Positions 22,670 to 36,205 are shown, counted from the first letter of the stretch. The stretch is DNA of 64,000 nt from Mytilus edulis (GCF_963676685.1 NC_092356.1:47207601-47271600); one strand, 5' to 3'. Program-made: numbers and translations. The notes: generated from the sequence alone by a model not told the origin.

Positions 22670-23312
22670 ACACATCTATTTCTAAAAAACAGTTGTTGGC
22701 ATGACACGGGTTATGTTCTTCTCATATATTTTATGATAGTATGATACTTAACCCCTAACGGGAGGGATTGTGCCTGATATTCATATGATGAACACATAAT
22801 CTTTCAATCAGTTTAATTGAGGTCAGGAGCTGGCATGTAAGTTAACTGCTAGTAGTCTGTTGTTATTTATGTATTATTGTCATTTTATTTATGTTCTTTT
22901 GTTACATCTTTTGACATCGGACTCGGACTTCTCTTGAACTGAATTATAATGTGCGTATTGTTATGCTTTTACTTTTCTACACTGGCTAGATGTATAGGGG
23001 GGGGGGGGGGGTTGAGATCTCATAAACATGTTTAACCCCGCCGCAATTTTGCGCATGTCCCAAGTCAGGAGCCTCTGGCCTTTGTTAGGCTTGTATGATT
23101 TTAAATTTTAGTTTCTTGTCTATAATTCGGAGTTTAGTATGACGTCCATTATCACTGAACTATTATGCAAATTTTTAGGGGCCAGCTTAAGGACACCTAC
23201 AGCTGCGGGAATTCTCGCTACATTGGAGACCCTTTGGTTGCCTTCGGCTGTTGTCTGCTCTATGGTCGGTGGTTGTCGCTTTGACATATTCACCATTTCC
23301 TTTCTCAATTTT
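21460..23312 (+). mobile_element. Penelope-like retroelement, family B, degenerate
   Basis: A plus-strand reverse transcriptase (21,460-22,669) is followed by a 3' tail of about 640 bases that ends around TCACCATTTCCTTTCTCAAT. The 3' half of the same element recurs inverted at 42,870-43,990. The tail includes a 15-base G run (22,997-23,011) that is only a short C run in the other copy. It is 5'-truncated: sequence upstream of the palm domain is short. Confidence 0.65.
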
Positions 23313-23639
23313 AATAACTATGTTTCTGATCTAATTTTGTATTCTATAAACTGCATCTATATATTTACACTACAAATCTACAACTCTCAGTCTATGGCTA
23401 CACGTGCTGATCTTATCTATATTCATGCATAATATTCATTAACTGTGTATGAGTATCAAAATCGTATCGCACGCGATGATCACCAGCCAGTACACACTCT
23501 AAGGATTTTATTCACCAGTATTAAAAAAGAGAAACATTGTAGTACGAACAGTAATCTATTTTTTTTCATTTGACATTACTTTGAAAGTAACGTAGTTACA
23601 AGCACAGGTTATATAGTATATAACTGCTTTTTTAAAATG

Positions 23640-24240
23640 TTAATTGTCTTTATCAATCTTATTTGAGAGCTGTTGGATATTTTCAAGGAAAAACCTCACA
23701 TCTCCAGTGGACTTTTGTACATGGTCAGATAACCTTAGGTCATCTCTAAATTACTGTGTATTTCCTGTATCTCAGATCATATCTATGATTGCTCACATGG
23801 TGAGGTTACCTCAGGTCACCTCTGTATGATTGAACATTGTGAGGTACCTAATATTACCTCTGTATTGCTGTACATGGTGAGGTTACTCTGTATTACTGCA
23901 CATACTTGTATTACCACACTTTGTATAAACTTGACAAAACACTATGTTTTTAGTTTTCCTCAGGGCACTTCTGTATACATGGCCAAGTGCACATGTTAAC
24001 TAATGTCATTTCTTAACTACTGTATATAAATATGTAACCTCAGAATACCTCTGTATATAAGAATATGTTGAGGTAACCTAAGGTCACAACTTCATGGTCA
24101 TTGTACCAGCTGCATGTTACCACAGATAAACTTTGCAAAACGCTAATTTTCTACAAACCTCAGGTTACCACAATTGAATGTTCATAACTCCCTTCGTCAG
24201 CTTAGTCAGTCCAGATTACATCTATGTTCTTTTTTTTTCA
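23640..24240. repeat. degenerate precursor zone of the 39-bp array
   Basis: Scattered, irregularly spaced versions of the array motif (GAGGTTACCTCAGGTCACCT, GTTGAGGTAACCTAAGGTCA, CCTCAGGTTACC) occur among unrelated bases. The zone merges into the regular array at about 24,244. Confidence 0.6.
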
Positions 24241-24243
24241 CGG

Positions 24244-26097
24244 ACAGGCTACCTCAGGTCATCTGTAAATTACTGTACATGACCAGGTTACCTCAGGTCA
24301 TCTGTAAATTACTGTAAATGACAAGGTTACCTCAGGTCATCTGTAAATTACTATACATGACCAGGTTACCTCAGGGAACCACTGTACTACTGTGCATGGT
24401 AAGGTTACCTCAGGGAACCATGGTACTACTGTGCATGATCGGATAACTTCAAGGAACCACTGTTCTACTGTGCATGGTCTGGTTACCTCATGAATCCATT
24501 GTACTACTGTGCATGGTCAGGTTACCTCAGGGAACCATTGTACTACTGTGCATTGTCAGGTTTCTTCGGGGAACCATTGCACTACTGTACATGGTCATGT
24601 TACCTCAGGGAACCGCTGTACTACTGTGGATGGACAGGTTACCTCAGGGAACCACTGTACTACTGTGTATGGTCAGGTTACCTCAGGGAACCATTCTACT
24701 TCTGTGCATTGTCATGTTACCTCAGGGAACCACTGTACAACTGGGCATGGTCAGATAACCTCAGGAAAACATTGTACTACTGTGCAGGGAACCTTTGTAC
24801 TCTTGTGCATGGTCAAGTCTCCTCAGGGAATCATTGTTCTACTGTGCATGGTCATGGTCCCTCATGGAATCATTGTACCGCTGTGTATTTTAAGGTTACC
24901 TCAGGGAACAATTGAACTACTGTGCATGGTCAGGTTACCTCAGGGAACCATTGTACTACTATGATGGTCAGGTTACCTCAGGGAACCATTGCACCACTGT
25001 GCATGGTCAGGTTTCTTTAGGGAACCATTGTACTACTGTGCATGGTAGGTAACCTCAGAGAATCCTTGTTCTACTCTGCATGGTCAGGTTACTTCAGGGA
25101 ACAATTGTACTACTGTGCATGGTAAGTAATTAGGGAATCATTGGACTACCGTGCCTGGTCAGGTTACTTCAGAGAACCATTGCACTACTGAGCATGATCA
25201 GGTTACTTCAGGGAACCATTGAAATACTGTACATGGTCATGTTACCTCAGGGAACCATTGTACTACTGTGCATGGTCAGGTTACCGATAGAACCATTGTG
25301 CTTCTGTGCATGGTCAGGTTACCTCAGGGAACCATTGTGCTTCTTTGCATTGTCAGGTTTCCCCAGGGAACCATTGTACTACTGTGCATGGTCAGGTTAC
25401 CTCAGGGAACCATGGTTCTACTGTGCATTGTCATGTTACCTCAGGTGACCATTGTACTACTGTGCATGGTCAGGTTTCCCAAGGGAATCATTGTACTACT
25501 GTACATGGTCAGGTTTCTGCAGGGAACCATTGTACTTCTGTGCATTGCCAGGTTACCTCAGGGTACCATTACACTACTGTGCATGGTCAGGTTACCTGAG
25601 GGAACCATTGTACTACTGTGCATTGTCAGGTTTCCTCAGGGAACCATTGCACTACTGTACATGGTCATGTTACCTCAGGGAACCACTGTGCTACTGTGCA
25701 TGGCCAGGTTACCTCAGGGAACCATTGTAATACTGTGCATTGTCATGTTACCTCAGGGAACCATTGTACTACTGTGCATGGTCAGGTTTCCCCAGGGAAC
25801 CTCTGTACTACTGTACATGGTCAGATTACTTCAGGGAACCATTGTACTTCTGTGCATGGTCAGGTTACCTCAGGGAACAATTGCACTACTGTGCCTGGTC
25901 AGATTACTTCAGGAACAATTGTACTACTGTGCATGGTAGGTTTCCTCAGGGAACTATTGTACTAATGTGCATGGTCAGGTTACCTCAGGGAACCACTGTA
26001 CAACTGTGCATGGTCACGTTACCTCAGGGAACCATTGTACTTTTGTGCATGGTCAGGTTACCTCAGGGAACCACTGTACAACTGTGCATTTTCAGGT
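24244..26097. repeat. 39-bp minisatellite, nearly 50 copies
   Basis: The unit reads GGTTACCTCAGGGAACCATT then GTACTACTGTGCATGGTCA (39 bases) and repeats head to tail for about 1.85 kb, with point changes and a few shorter units (for example 25,115-25,145). The first units have TCATCTGTAAATT in place of GAACCATTGTACT. Because 39 is a multiple of three and most units lack stops, several frames stay open for 100-220 codons, giving a spurious 13-residue peptide repeat. I see no reason to call it coding. Confidence 0.92.
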
Positions 26098-26199
26098 TAT
26101 TCATAAAGATAGACAAGAATGAGATTAACAGATAATTTAGTAGACTGAATTTTTTTCTGAACTCATTTTTTTTATGTCCTACATTTTAAATTTATGTTG

Positions 26200-29100
26200 T
26201 AATCAAACAATTTCTTTATTTTACATGTAGGACTTCACAGATGTAAATTGCTTACGCGATATTTAGAAAATGCGATCTGTCTTAACTCGATTTAAATGGA
26301 TTATACCTGTAGCTATTTTATGGGTTACCTGAGGTAACCCTGTCATGACAGAATACTTAGTAGATACTTTGTTAGTATATGTATTTATGGTGTAAAAAAA
26401 CAACTTCTTCATTTTCAATGTAGGAATTAATTGAAGTTATATTGTTTATATGATGTAAATGTAAAGGTGATTTGAATTAACTTGAGTTAAATTGGTTGTA
26501 ATTGCTGTTATTGCTTGGGTTACCTCAGGTAACCCTGTTATGAAAAAACTATCAGTAGATACTATGCTTGTGTATACATTTGTATTTTAATCACACAATT
26601 TCTGAATTTAAAAATGTAGGACTTCATAGATTTGTATTTGTTATTTGATGTTATTGTTATGGTTACCCGAGGTTATCCTGTCATGTAAGAATACTTTGTA
26701 GATAGTTTTCCAGAATAGAGCTTTAAGTTGTAATAAACGATTTACTTTTTTTTATAAATTTGAACTTCATAGATGTGTATTGTTTATATGATATTTAGGA
26801 AAGGCAACTTAAGTTAACTTTATTTGAATTGATTATATTCACTGTTATTTTTCGGGTTACCTGAGGTAACCCTGTTATGAAAGAATACTTCGTAGATACT
26901 TTACTGGTATATGCATTGATGTTGTAATTACACAATTTCTTAATTTAAAATGTAAAACTTCATAGATTTGTATTGTTTATGCGATGTATAGATATATGCT
27001 ACCTGAGTAAACTTGAGTGAAAAGGGTTGTATTTGTTGTTATTATTAGGTTACCTGAGGTAAGCCTGTCTCTCAGGTAACCCTGTAATGAATGAATTCTT
27101 CTTAGATACTTTGCTAGTCTTTACATTAATTGTAATAAACAAACTTCTTTATTTCAAATGTAGGACTTCATGAAAGTGGTATTGCTTATGTGATGCACAT
27201 GTAAAGGTGAACTCAGTTAACTTCAGTCAAGTGGGTTATATTTGTAATTATGTCTGGGGTTACCTCAGGTACCCATGTTATGAAGAATGCTTTTGAGATA
27301 GTTTGCTAGTGTAAACATTTATGTTGTAATCGGACAATTTCTTTATTTTAAATGCAGGACTTCATAGATGTGTATTGTTTATGTGATATTTCTGAAAGGC
27401 GACTAAAGTTAACTTGATATGAAAGAATAATACTTATTTCTATTTCATGGGTTACCTGAGGTAACCTGTCATGACATAATATTTAGTAGATACTTTGCTA
27501 GTATATCCATTTATGGTTTAATAAATCAACTTCTCCATTTTTAATGTAGGAATTCATTAAAAAAAAATATATTGTTTATGTGATGTACATGTATATGTAA
27601 AGGTGATCTGAATTAACTTGAGTTAAATAGGTTGTTTTTGTTGTATTTGTATTGGTTACCTCAGGTAACCCTGCTATGAAAGAATTCTTAGTATATACCT
27701 TGTAAGTGTATACATTTATATTTTAATTACACAATTTCTTAATTTAAAAATGTAGGACTTCATAGATTTGTATGGTTTATGTGATGCATATATATTTAAA
27801 GGACATACCTGAGTTTTCTTGAGTTATATGGGTTGTATTTGTTGTTATTGTTATGGTTACCTGAGGTAACCCTGTAATGAATGAATTCTTTGTAGATACT
27901 TTGCTAATGTTTACATTAATTGTAATAAACAAACTTCTTTATTTCAAATGTAGGACTTCATGAAAGTTGTATTGTTTATGTGATGTATATATATAAAGGT
28001 GACCTCAGTTAACTTGAGTTAGATGGGTTATCTTTGTTATTTTTGTTATGGTTACCTGAGGTAACCCTGTTATGAATGAATCCTTCGTAGACACTTTGGG
28101 AGTGTTTACATTAATTGTAATAAACAATCTTCTTTATTTTAAATGTAGGACTTCATGAAAGTTGTATTGTTTATGTGATGCACATGTAAAGGTGACCTCA
28201 GTTAACTTCAGTTATGTGGGTTATATTTGTAATTATGTCTGGGGTTACCTCAGGTAACCCTGTTATGAAGAATGATTTTTAGATAGTTTGCTAATGTTAA
28301 CATTTATGTTGTAATCAAACAATTTCTTTATTTTAAATATAGGACTTCATAGATGGGTATTGTTTATGTGATATATTGGAATGGCGACTTAAGTTAACTT
28401 GATATGAATGGATAATACTTGTTTCGATTTAATGAGTTACCTGAGGAAACAGTGCATGACAGAATATTTAGTAGATACTTTGCTAGTATATGCATTTATG
28501 GTGTAATAAACCAACCTCTTAATTTTTAATGTAGGAATTCTTTGAAGTTATATCTTTTATGTGATGTATATGTAAAGGTGATCTAAATTAACTTATTAAT
28601 AAGTTAAATAGGTTTTATTTGCTGTTATTGTTTTGGTTACCTCAGGTAACCCTGCTATGAAAGAATTCTTAGTTGATACTTTGCTAGTGTTTACATTCAT
28701 ATTGTTATTCCACAATTTTTTAATTTGAAATGTAGGACTTTATAGATTTGTATTGTTTATGTGATGTATATATATTTAAAGGTAACCTGAGTGAACTTGA
28801 GTTAGATGGGTTATCTTTGTTGTGATTGTTTTGGTTATCTGAGGTAACCCTGTCACGTAAGAATACGTCGTAGATAGTTTTCCAGAGTATACATTTAACT
28901 TCTAATAAACCATTTACTTTTTCATTTTGGACTTCATAGATAAGTATTGTTTATATGATATTCAGGAAAGGCGACTTTAGTTAACTTCATTTGAATGGAT
29001 ATTTGTTGTTATTTTTGAAATAACATGAGGTATCTCTGTTATGAAAGAATACTTCGTAGATAATTTGTTGGTATATGCGTTTATGCTGTAATGACACAAT

Positions 29101-30030
29101 TTCTTAATCTAAAATGTAGGACTTCATAGATTTGTATTGTGTATGCGAGGTATATATAAATGTAACCTGAGTTAACTTGAGTTGAATGGGTTGTATTTAT
29201 TGTAATTATTGGAGTTACCTCATGTAACCCTGTCATGAATGAATACTTCGTAGATACTTTGGTAGTGTTTACATTTATTGTAATAAACAAACTTCTTTAT
29301 TTTAAATGTAGGACTTCGTGAAAGTTGTATTGTTTATTTGATGTACATGTAAAGGTGATCTCAGTTTACTTCAGTTAAGTTAAGTGGGTTATATTTGTAA
29401 TTATTTCTGGGGTTACCTCAGGTACCCATGTTATAAAGAATGCTTATTAGATAGTTTGCTAGTGAAAACATTTATGTTGTAATCAAACAATTTCTTTATT
29501 TTACATGTAGGCCTCATAGATGTGTATTGTTTTTTGTGATATATCGGAAAAGCGACTTTAGTTAACTTGATATCAATGGATAATACTTGTTGCTATTTTA
29601 TGGGTTACCTGAGGTAACCCTGTCATAACAAAATACTTAGTAGATACTTTGCTAGTATATGCAGTTATGCTGTAATAAACCACTTTCTTCTTTTGTTATG
29701 TAGGAATTCATTGAAATTATATTGTTTATGTGATGTATATGTAAAAGTGATCTGAATTAACTTGAGTTAAATAGGTTGTATTTACTGTTATTGTTTGCGT
29801 TACCGCAGGTTACCCTGTTATGAAAGAATTTTTAGTACATACTTTGCTAGTGTATACATTTATATTTTAATTACACAATTTCTTAATTTAGAATGTAGGA
29901 CTTCATAGATTTGTATTGTTTATGTGATTATATATAAAGTTACCCCAGTTGACTTGAGTTTAATGGTTGCATTTGTTGTTATAATTGGGGTTACCTCAGG
30001 TAACCCTGTCATGAATGAATACTTCAGATC
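26200..30030. repeat. satellite of about 195 bp, 20 monomers in a higher-order pattern
   Basis: A palindrome-like core, GGGTTACCTGAGGTAACCC or variants, occurs at 26322, 26517, 26661, 26854, 27049, 27257, 27449, 27654, 27855, 28050, 28242, 28435, 28635, 28833, 29019, 29212, 29408, 29602, 29798 and 29988. The spacing is mostly 186-208 (one of 144). Between cores come a TAGATACTTTGCTAG segment, a T/A-rich part and TGTAGGACTTCATAG. Monomers fall into types that recur in the order ABCDEF, ABEEF, ABCDEF, ABE. No coding sequence is present. Confidence 0.92.
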
Positions 30031-30248
30031 ATTAATTAAATTTTTATAAAAAAAAAAAAAAAAAGAAGTTTATAATTTTACAAGCCATCCCCACCCTACA
30101 CGTACATACGAAATGAACGATCGGTGAATACAAATAATAAAATCATTTGGGAAGTTTGTTGACATCTTTGGTATTTGGTCACATTAAAATTTGGTATTAA
30201 GATCTATTTAAATAAGAACTATATTTTCGTGCGTATTTAATCAATGAC

Positions 30249-30345
30249 GCATTACCATGATTACCTCAGGGCACCGATTACCTCAGGGCATATAGCAGCG
30301 GACCTAACTGCCACCTGCATACTATAACGACATTTGACTATAATA
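30249..30345. repeat. right inverted-repeat flank of the satellite block
   Basis: Contains GATTACCTCAGGGCACC, GATTACCTCAGGGCATAT and CAGCGGACCTAACTGCC. This is the reverse complement of the segment at 20,436-20,535. Confidence 0.8.
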
Positions 30346-30490
30346 CTCTGTCAATATGCTATATCACCAAGATATATTTATATTTTATAAAGACACTTGA
30401 CTATAATACTCTGTCAATATGTTATATCACCAAGATATATTTATATACTATAACGACGTTTGACTATAATACTCTGTCACTATGTCTTTA
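30326..30490. repeat. 63-bp tandem repeat, about 2.6 copies
   Basis: CTATAATACTCTGTCA begins at 30338, 30401 and 30464, an exact 63-base period. It overlaps the outer edge of the right inverted flank. Confidence 0.9.
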
Positions 30491-30499
30491 TAGACATTT

Positions 30500-33400
30500 T
30501 GTTTTATTTCATTCACGTTAAATGTCATGCGTACTATGGCTTATGTAACATATTAAATTTTGTTATGCAACGATGTGCACATAAAATAGTATATTCTTGA
30601 TTTCATGTTCGTTCTTATAACAAAAACATTAAAGTTATTTTTTTTAAATAGATTCTTTCGTAAGACGTTTTAAGGGGCAAATGAAAGGAATCAGATGAAA
30701 TAAGTGTAGATATCAATCGTCGATAAAGGTAAAACAAAATGTGAAATGGTTATAGAAGATCAAAACCAAACCAAATACAGGAGAATGAAACCATTTATAT
30801 AGGCATGTATATGTAGCAAGACAAAAAAGATAAAAGTATAGAAAAGGAAGAGAGACTTTAAAGTATTCAGCAAAGAATTATTTTTTCAGATTTCTGCAAG
30901 CCGTGACTTCTAGACTTCTATAAGAATTCAACTGACTATTTTCAGCTTCTAATGGATTTTATATGAATGAAACAGGATTTTTCTCAAAATCGTAAAAAAT
31001 AAAATCGCAATATTAAATTCACGCAATAATTTCTGAATTTACAGTAAACATTGTTAACCATAGAAATGAACATCCTGTATAAGTGTAGCAGTAAAGTTCC
31101 ATACACATAGCTAGTTTAGTTCAGTTTATCATATATTTAGTACAAAATACCGCAATTTTGTATGTCTGATAAAGGTGCTTTCCTTCAGTCTGTATCACCT
31201 ACCCTGTATCACATATCCCGTCTCGCATAGCTAAACCTGCATCACATACACCGTATGGCATAGTAAAACCCGAATCGCATAGCAAATCCAGTATCGAATA
31301 CCTGACGTGACGTCATAATTCGAATGACATAAACGTTTGATTTATGACGTCCAGTTGCAGTATTTTCTGGGATAGGCTATCATTTAAACTAAAGCCGATA
31401 TTTAAAAAAAAATTATTACCAAGTAACTTTTCGAGCGATTTTAAAAAATACTCACAATAAGATGTAGGAATATCTTACGTTTTATTGTTTATATAGTCAT
31501 AATTTCGTGAAATTTGTTTTCATTACCTGAAGGGTTAAACACTAATACAAATATGTACGATTTTAATTTGGTTATATTTCAAGAAATGATTTTCTTGGTG
31601 TTCACCTCATCAGAACATTAGAATGATCATGAATAATTTCATCGCCAAATAGACAATACAATTTTAAATATTTCTACATCATGATATCTATTTGATAAAT
31701 AATAGTTTTAATTGAAATAATAGGACTGTATCGTTAGTGGATGCTTTTAAAACAATTGTCTTAAACTTGCATTGAGAATGTAATAAAGATATAGGGGACA
31801 TTACGATGTGGATATAAAGCAAACAAGGAAGTCTATAAAAAAAGGTCAACTGGAAAAATACAGCAAAATCATAATGTTCTTTTCTTGCTTATAATTTTAA
31901 ACGATTAAAAAATTATATTCCATGAGTCAGATTCTATTGAACTATATGATAAACAGAATAATACATGGCAAAATCCGTATAGCATGCAGCGAGTATCCGT
32001 ACTTGGTTATGAGTTCAAATAAAGTTGATGTAAGCAATTATAGGTAACATATGGCCTTTAATAGCGAGGGTTATCCCAAGATATAAAATATGCTATAACA
32101 AGCCTCGATACAAAAATTTTGACTGTTTACTTACATGTATATATGAACTATGCGTTGAGGCTTTCTTCATGATTAACATAGTTCTGTCAGCATCACGGCA
32201 TTATTAAAGCATACTTTTTGGCATTTAACGGGAAATAATAAACAATAAAAACGATTAATTTCTTGTTCCTTGAAAACAGGTAACTGCAATATTAATTTAG
32301 CGAAGCACACAAGTATTTTTAAACTTCAAAATCACTTTATACTGTCAATTTCATTATTTCAAAAAATCAAGACATTATGTAATATCTAATTACACACTAC
32401 TAGTTCTTCATTTTAATACCACAATTATTATGGATTACATATATTTTACTTAACGACACATTTTATTAATAAAGAACATTTTTGAAATCTGTTTGTATCA
32501 AATACTAACTTCAGCAACAACAATTATGTTCTACCTTGTTTAATTGAATATTAGTTACACGTATTTTAATCACAAGTGTACTTGATTGGATTTTTCCTTA
32601 ATATAAAGATACAAAAACAGTTATTGTATATATATATATATATAATGATCACTATAATAAATGTTCTTGTGTATAGAAATATATATAGATTACTAAAAAA
32701 TCCAACATTTTATATATATATATACACGCGCACATAGATTGAAAAGAAGGCCTTAGCTAGATAAAATGTCAAGTGTACTTTAGGTATAATTATGTAATCT
32801 CATTGTTTGACCTTATGGTGTAATGAATCTAACAATTAAACTATGAATCAAAGGCATAAAGAAATTAAGATTTATTTGGCTGTAAATTTGTCATGGCATT
32901 TATTGCAACAAAGAAACACAACCAACTTGTCAATCAAAACTTGATGACGATTGAATTACTGAAGGGCGATCCAGCAGTAATAAAGTTATATCAGGAGCCA
33001 CTGGGTAATCCATAGCAGCTTAAAGTAAATTCGGCCTGCATGTCCATTCACAATAAACGAAATAACTAAACTCGAGTCTGTTATTTATGCCATGACGCTG
33101 GTTCTATAATCATTCACCCAAAACTGAAAAGATAAATAAAAAGCAGCAGAAAAAATTCATAATGGGAAACTGGGAGGGCGGGTAAATCTTATAGCTTTGG
33201 TCAAGCTCCGTGTAAGGTTTGAATCCAAATGACCAAACTACACGAGGTAAATTGCACGGACTAACATTTCGCGGGCTAAACTAAGTAGCATATAAAAGTG
33301 ACCAGCAAAAAATGAATCAAACACACCGGCAATTAAAATCATACCAAGTTATATAATTACAATAACCGAATTTAATTATTATTGAATTAAATTCTAATAA

Positions 33401-36030
33401 ATTCATTTTAACATAACACTACTTAAATTATTTTTTGTGTAGGTAAATTTGTCATTTATGTAAATATTTATAAAATATCAAACAAACGTTTAAAATAAAG
33501 ACAGACAGAAACTATGTAGAACACAAAAGGAGATTGTACATACTGCAAGTTAAAAAAATCCAGGCATATAACGCATAAGGATTGTTAAGCACAATAGATG
33601 TGAATGCTCTTCAACTTCGTATATGCATTTGATTTGGCTTTCCTTCTATTGATATGCGGGCCTCTGATAAGTCTTGTGTAACAATTTATAGTTAACAATC
33701 TCTCGGTGCCATTTCTTGATATTGACTGTCCATTTGACAGCTCTTTGGGGTTTGTTGAATACTTTTTGGACATTTTGACTAAGTAAGTATTTGAATTTGT
33801 ATATACTGTGTGTATAACAGAATTCGTTTACTCTGTCCACGTAACTGGTCTCTTAATTTTTGTTGTTAAGGCATTGTTTATAGGTTGCATTTCTGTAAAT
33901 ATTGACAATGCAATTTCCAATAGGAACTCCTTTTATGTCTAAAACTGTACCACTTTTACAATGAAGTTTTGAAAAAAATCTTATCCTAGAATAGAAAGTT
34001 CATATGCACTACAATTTTTTTCAAAGGTCAAAATATAGGGCTGTGCGGCATATTTTCAACGTTTGTATATCCTGAACCTTTCAGATTTTAAACTAACACT
34101 TATTTTCTTAACTACCCATACTTCGAATGAAGGGTTACCACAGATGTCAATGTAAACAATATGCACATGTATATTTACTTGTTCCATTCACAAGTTATGT
34201 CTCCATGAGATAGAACACAGATAGCATAACTGGGAACCAGTATGTAAACACAAATAATTTTCTATGAATATTCAAGATCTCCCCAAAAGAGGCGTGTTTT
34301 TGTGATACAGCTGTCTTTACAAAGTGCAACCTTAAATTGTTACCTTGATTTTGTTCTTTTAATCGATTATTGAGATTAAGATATATCGGTTTACTACTAT
34401 TGTATTTTTGGGCTCATTGGCACTACTCATTGGTAAGTGTTCAAAATGTTTTGGTGTGGATCTACATGTACATAAGTAAATCTGGAGCAAACTCTTCACT
34501 TTTTGTTAAAGTCGTTTTATTATTCCCGAGTACAGTTCTGATCTAGACTAGATAATTCATGTGAGTATGTCTGTACGTTGCAGTTTCAGGTTTTTTCATA
34601 AGACGACAGAAGATCTGTGGTAAAATCTGATTTTGACAGTTTGTCGTATTTAGCACTTTTCTTACTTGGCTTTTGGATCATATGAACGATAATTATTTTT
34701 CCATTCCTTACCATTCAGCAAATATCGTTCTTTATGCAAACACATTATTATCCTCGTCTGCTCTTTCATACATTTCTTTAAATTCAATTAAGTTCTCCAT
34801 ATTTTACATTTGTCGACATGTATTTACACAAAAGGTACTATACAAGTAAAAAAGGACACTGTATTTCGAAGACGAAGAAAATGTTTAAGCAAAGGAATCA
34901 ACAGAGAATATTGTATTTAGTTGTTTCTCCTCCGTCCTTTCCTTTTTGTGAAGTCTATTCGATGCCCGCACATGTATTTTGTTATGTAATTAACTTTATT
35001 CGCCTTTGATTTATGGATAATATTACAATGGGATGCTACAACATATAAACTTCTATAGCATATTTTATCGTTTTATTATCCAAACAGTTGCGAGTTAAAT
35101 AAACAAATATAACGTCAAACACAGTTTTGAATAAAATTGAGAATGAAAATGGGCAATGTGTCAAAGAGATAACACATTAACCCGACCAAATAGCAGAAAA
35201 TAGCAGAAGGCTACCAAGTCAACCGCAGTAGAGAAAATGTCTAAATATTTAAAGTTTGCATTTTAGGCAGTAATAAACAAAGTCTTAGTACAATGTCTGC
35301 TTTTTATCTTAACTTGACTTGCTAATTAGACCGGCTGGAACAGCGATATAAAGCTTATTGTATAATATTTTGACCAGTCAAGTATCTGCTGTCTAGTGTC
35401 CTAGCATTGACCGCACCGCATCCATCTAGACATGTTCATCAAAATTGTTGTTGTTGTAATAATCTAAAATTTTAAGGATTTTAAGAGGAATCGCCTTTGG
35501 GATTTCATTAATAATCAATACATAGTCATTTCCTTTGTTGAGTGATTTTTTGTGTCGATTCAAAATAGAATTGCATATCAAAAATACGACCAAATAGATT
35601 TCCTCATGTGTCGTCTCACATGTTTAACTGGAATCATGAATAATGTGTGCGAATCTATGGTGTTCTCACACTAATTTCGAGTAAACAGTGGTGATTCACA
35701 ATCAAAAATGACCATTACCATGAGACACATATTAATAGCCTTTTCGAAGAAATCGCTTGCCACGTAAACAATTAAACAGAGACATAAAGAAATGAACAAA
35801 GAATTATGTATTATCTTGAAATAACACGTTTCATATATATCTTTATTGGTCAGTTCTTTCAAAATTTGTTATATCCAGTATATTATTACATGAGAAAAAA
35901 ATCTGTAATTTTTCTTATGATTCATCAGAATAAAGATGATCTCTTTGTTCATTCGTTCATTCAAGTATCCAACAAATCGTATTTTAATTAAATCTGTCAA
36001 TAATTAAGTAATTAATCATTTTCGTCATCA
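30500..36030. other. AT-rich, mostly unique stretch without a recognised gene
   Basis: No exon with domain or splice support was found. Minor items are a degenerate repeat of GTATCACATAxCCCG type (31,180-31,310), TA microsatellites near 32,624-32,645 and 32,708-32,724, and a family-B tail remnant on the minus strand (35,130-35,230, containing GGGCAATGTGTCAAAGAGAT). It lies downstream of the guanylyl cyclase gene's stop codon and may include its 3' UTR or intergenic DNA. Confidence 0.4.
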
Positions 36031-36205
36031 ATCAATTAATTATTAATTATTAATTAATTAATTTATTCATTCATTCATTCATTTCATTCATTTCATTCAT
36101 TTCATTCATTTCATTCATTTCATTCATTTCATTCATTTCATTTCATTCATTTTTTATTCATTCATTTTTTATTCATTCATTCATGCATGCAAACATTCAT
36201 ACATT
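36030..36205. repeat. ATTAATTA and (TTCATTCAT)n microsatellites
   Basis: A run of TAATTAAT-type units passes into tens of TTCAT/TTCATTCATT units. On the minus strand it begins about 80 bases after the guanylyl cyclase stop codon and contains TGAATGAATAAAAAATG-type units, each with an AATAAA (36,153-36,158 and 36,168-36,173). Confidence 0.9.

Noticed and set aside
24474..26135. Long overlapping frames with a hydrophobic 13-residue repeat, looking like a repeat-rich membrane protein
   Set aside because: They follow directly from a 39-base minisatellite whose length is a multiple of three. Several frames are open at once and none has a start context, splice support or non-repeat domain.
24244..30030. 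Possible CRISPR-like array
   Set aside because: Whole units repeat without unique spacers, and the surrounding gene structure is eukaryotic.
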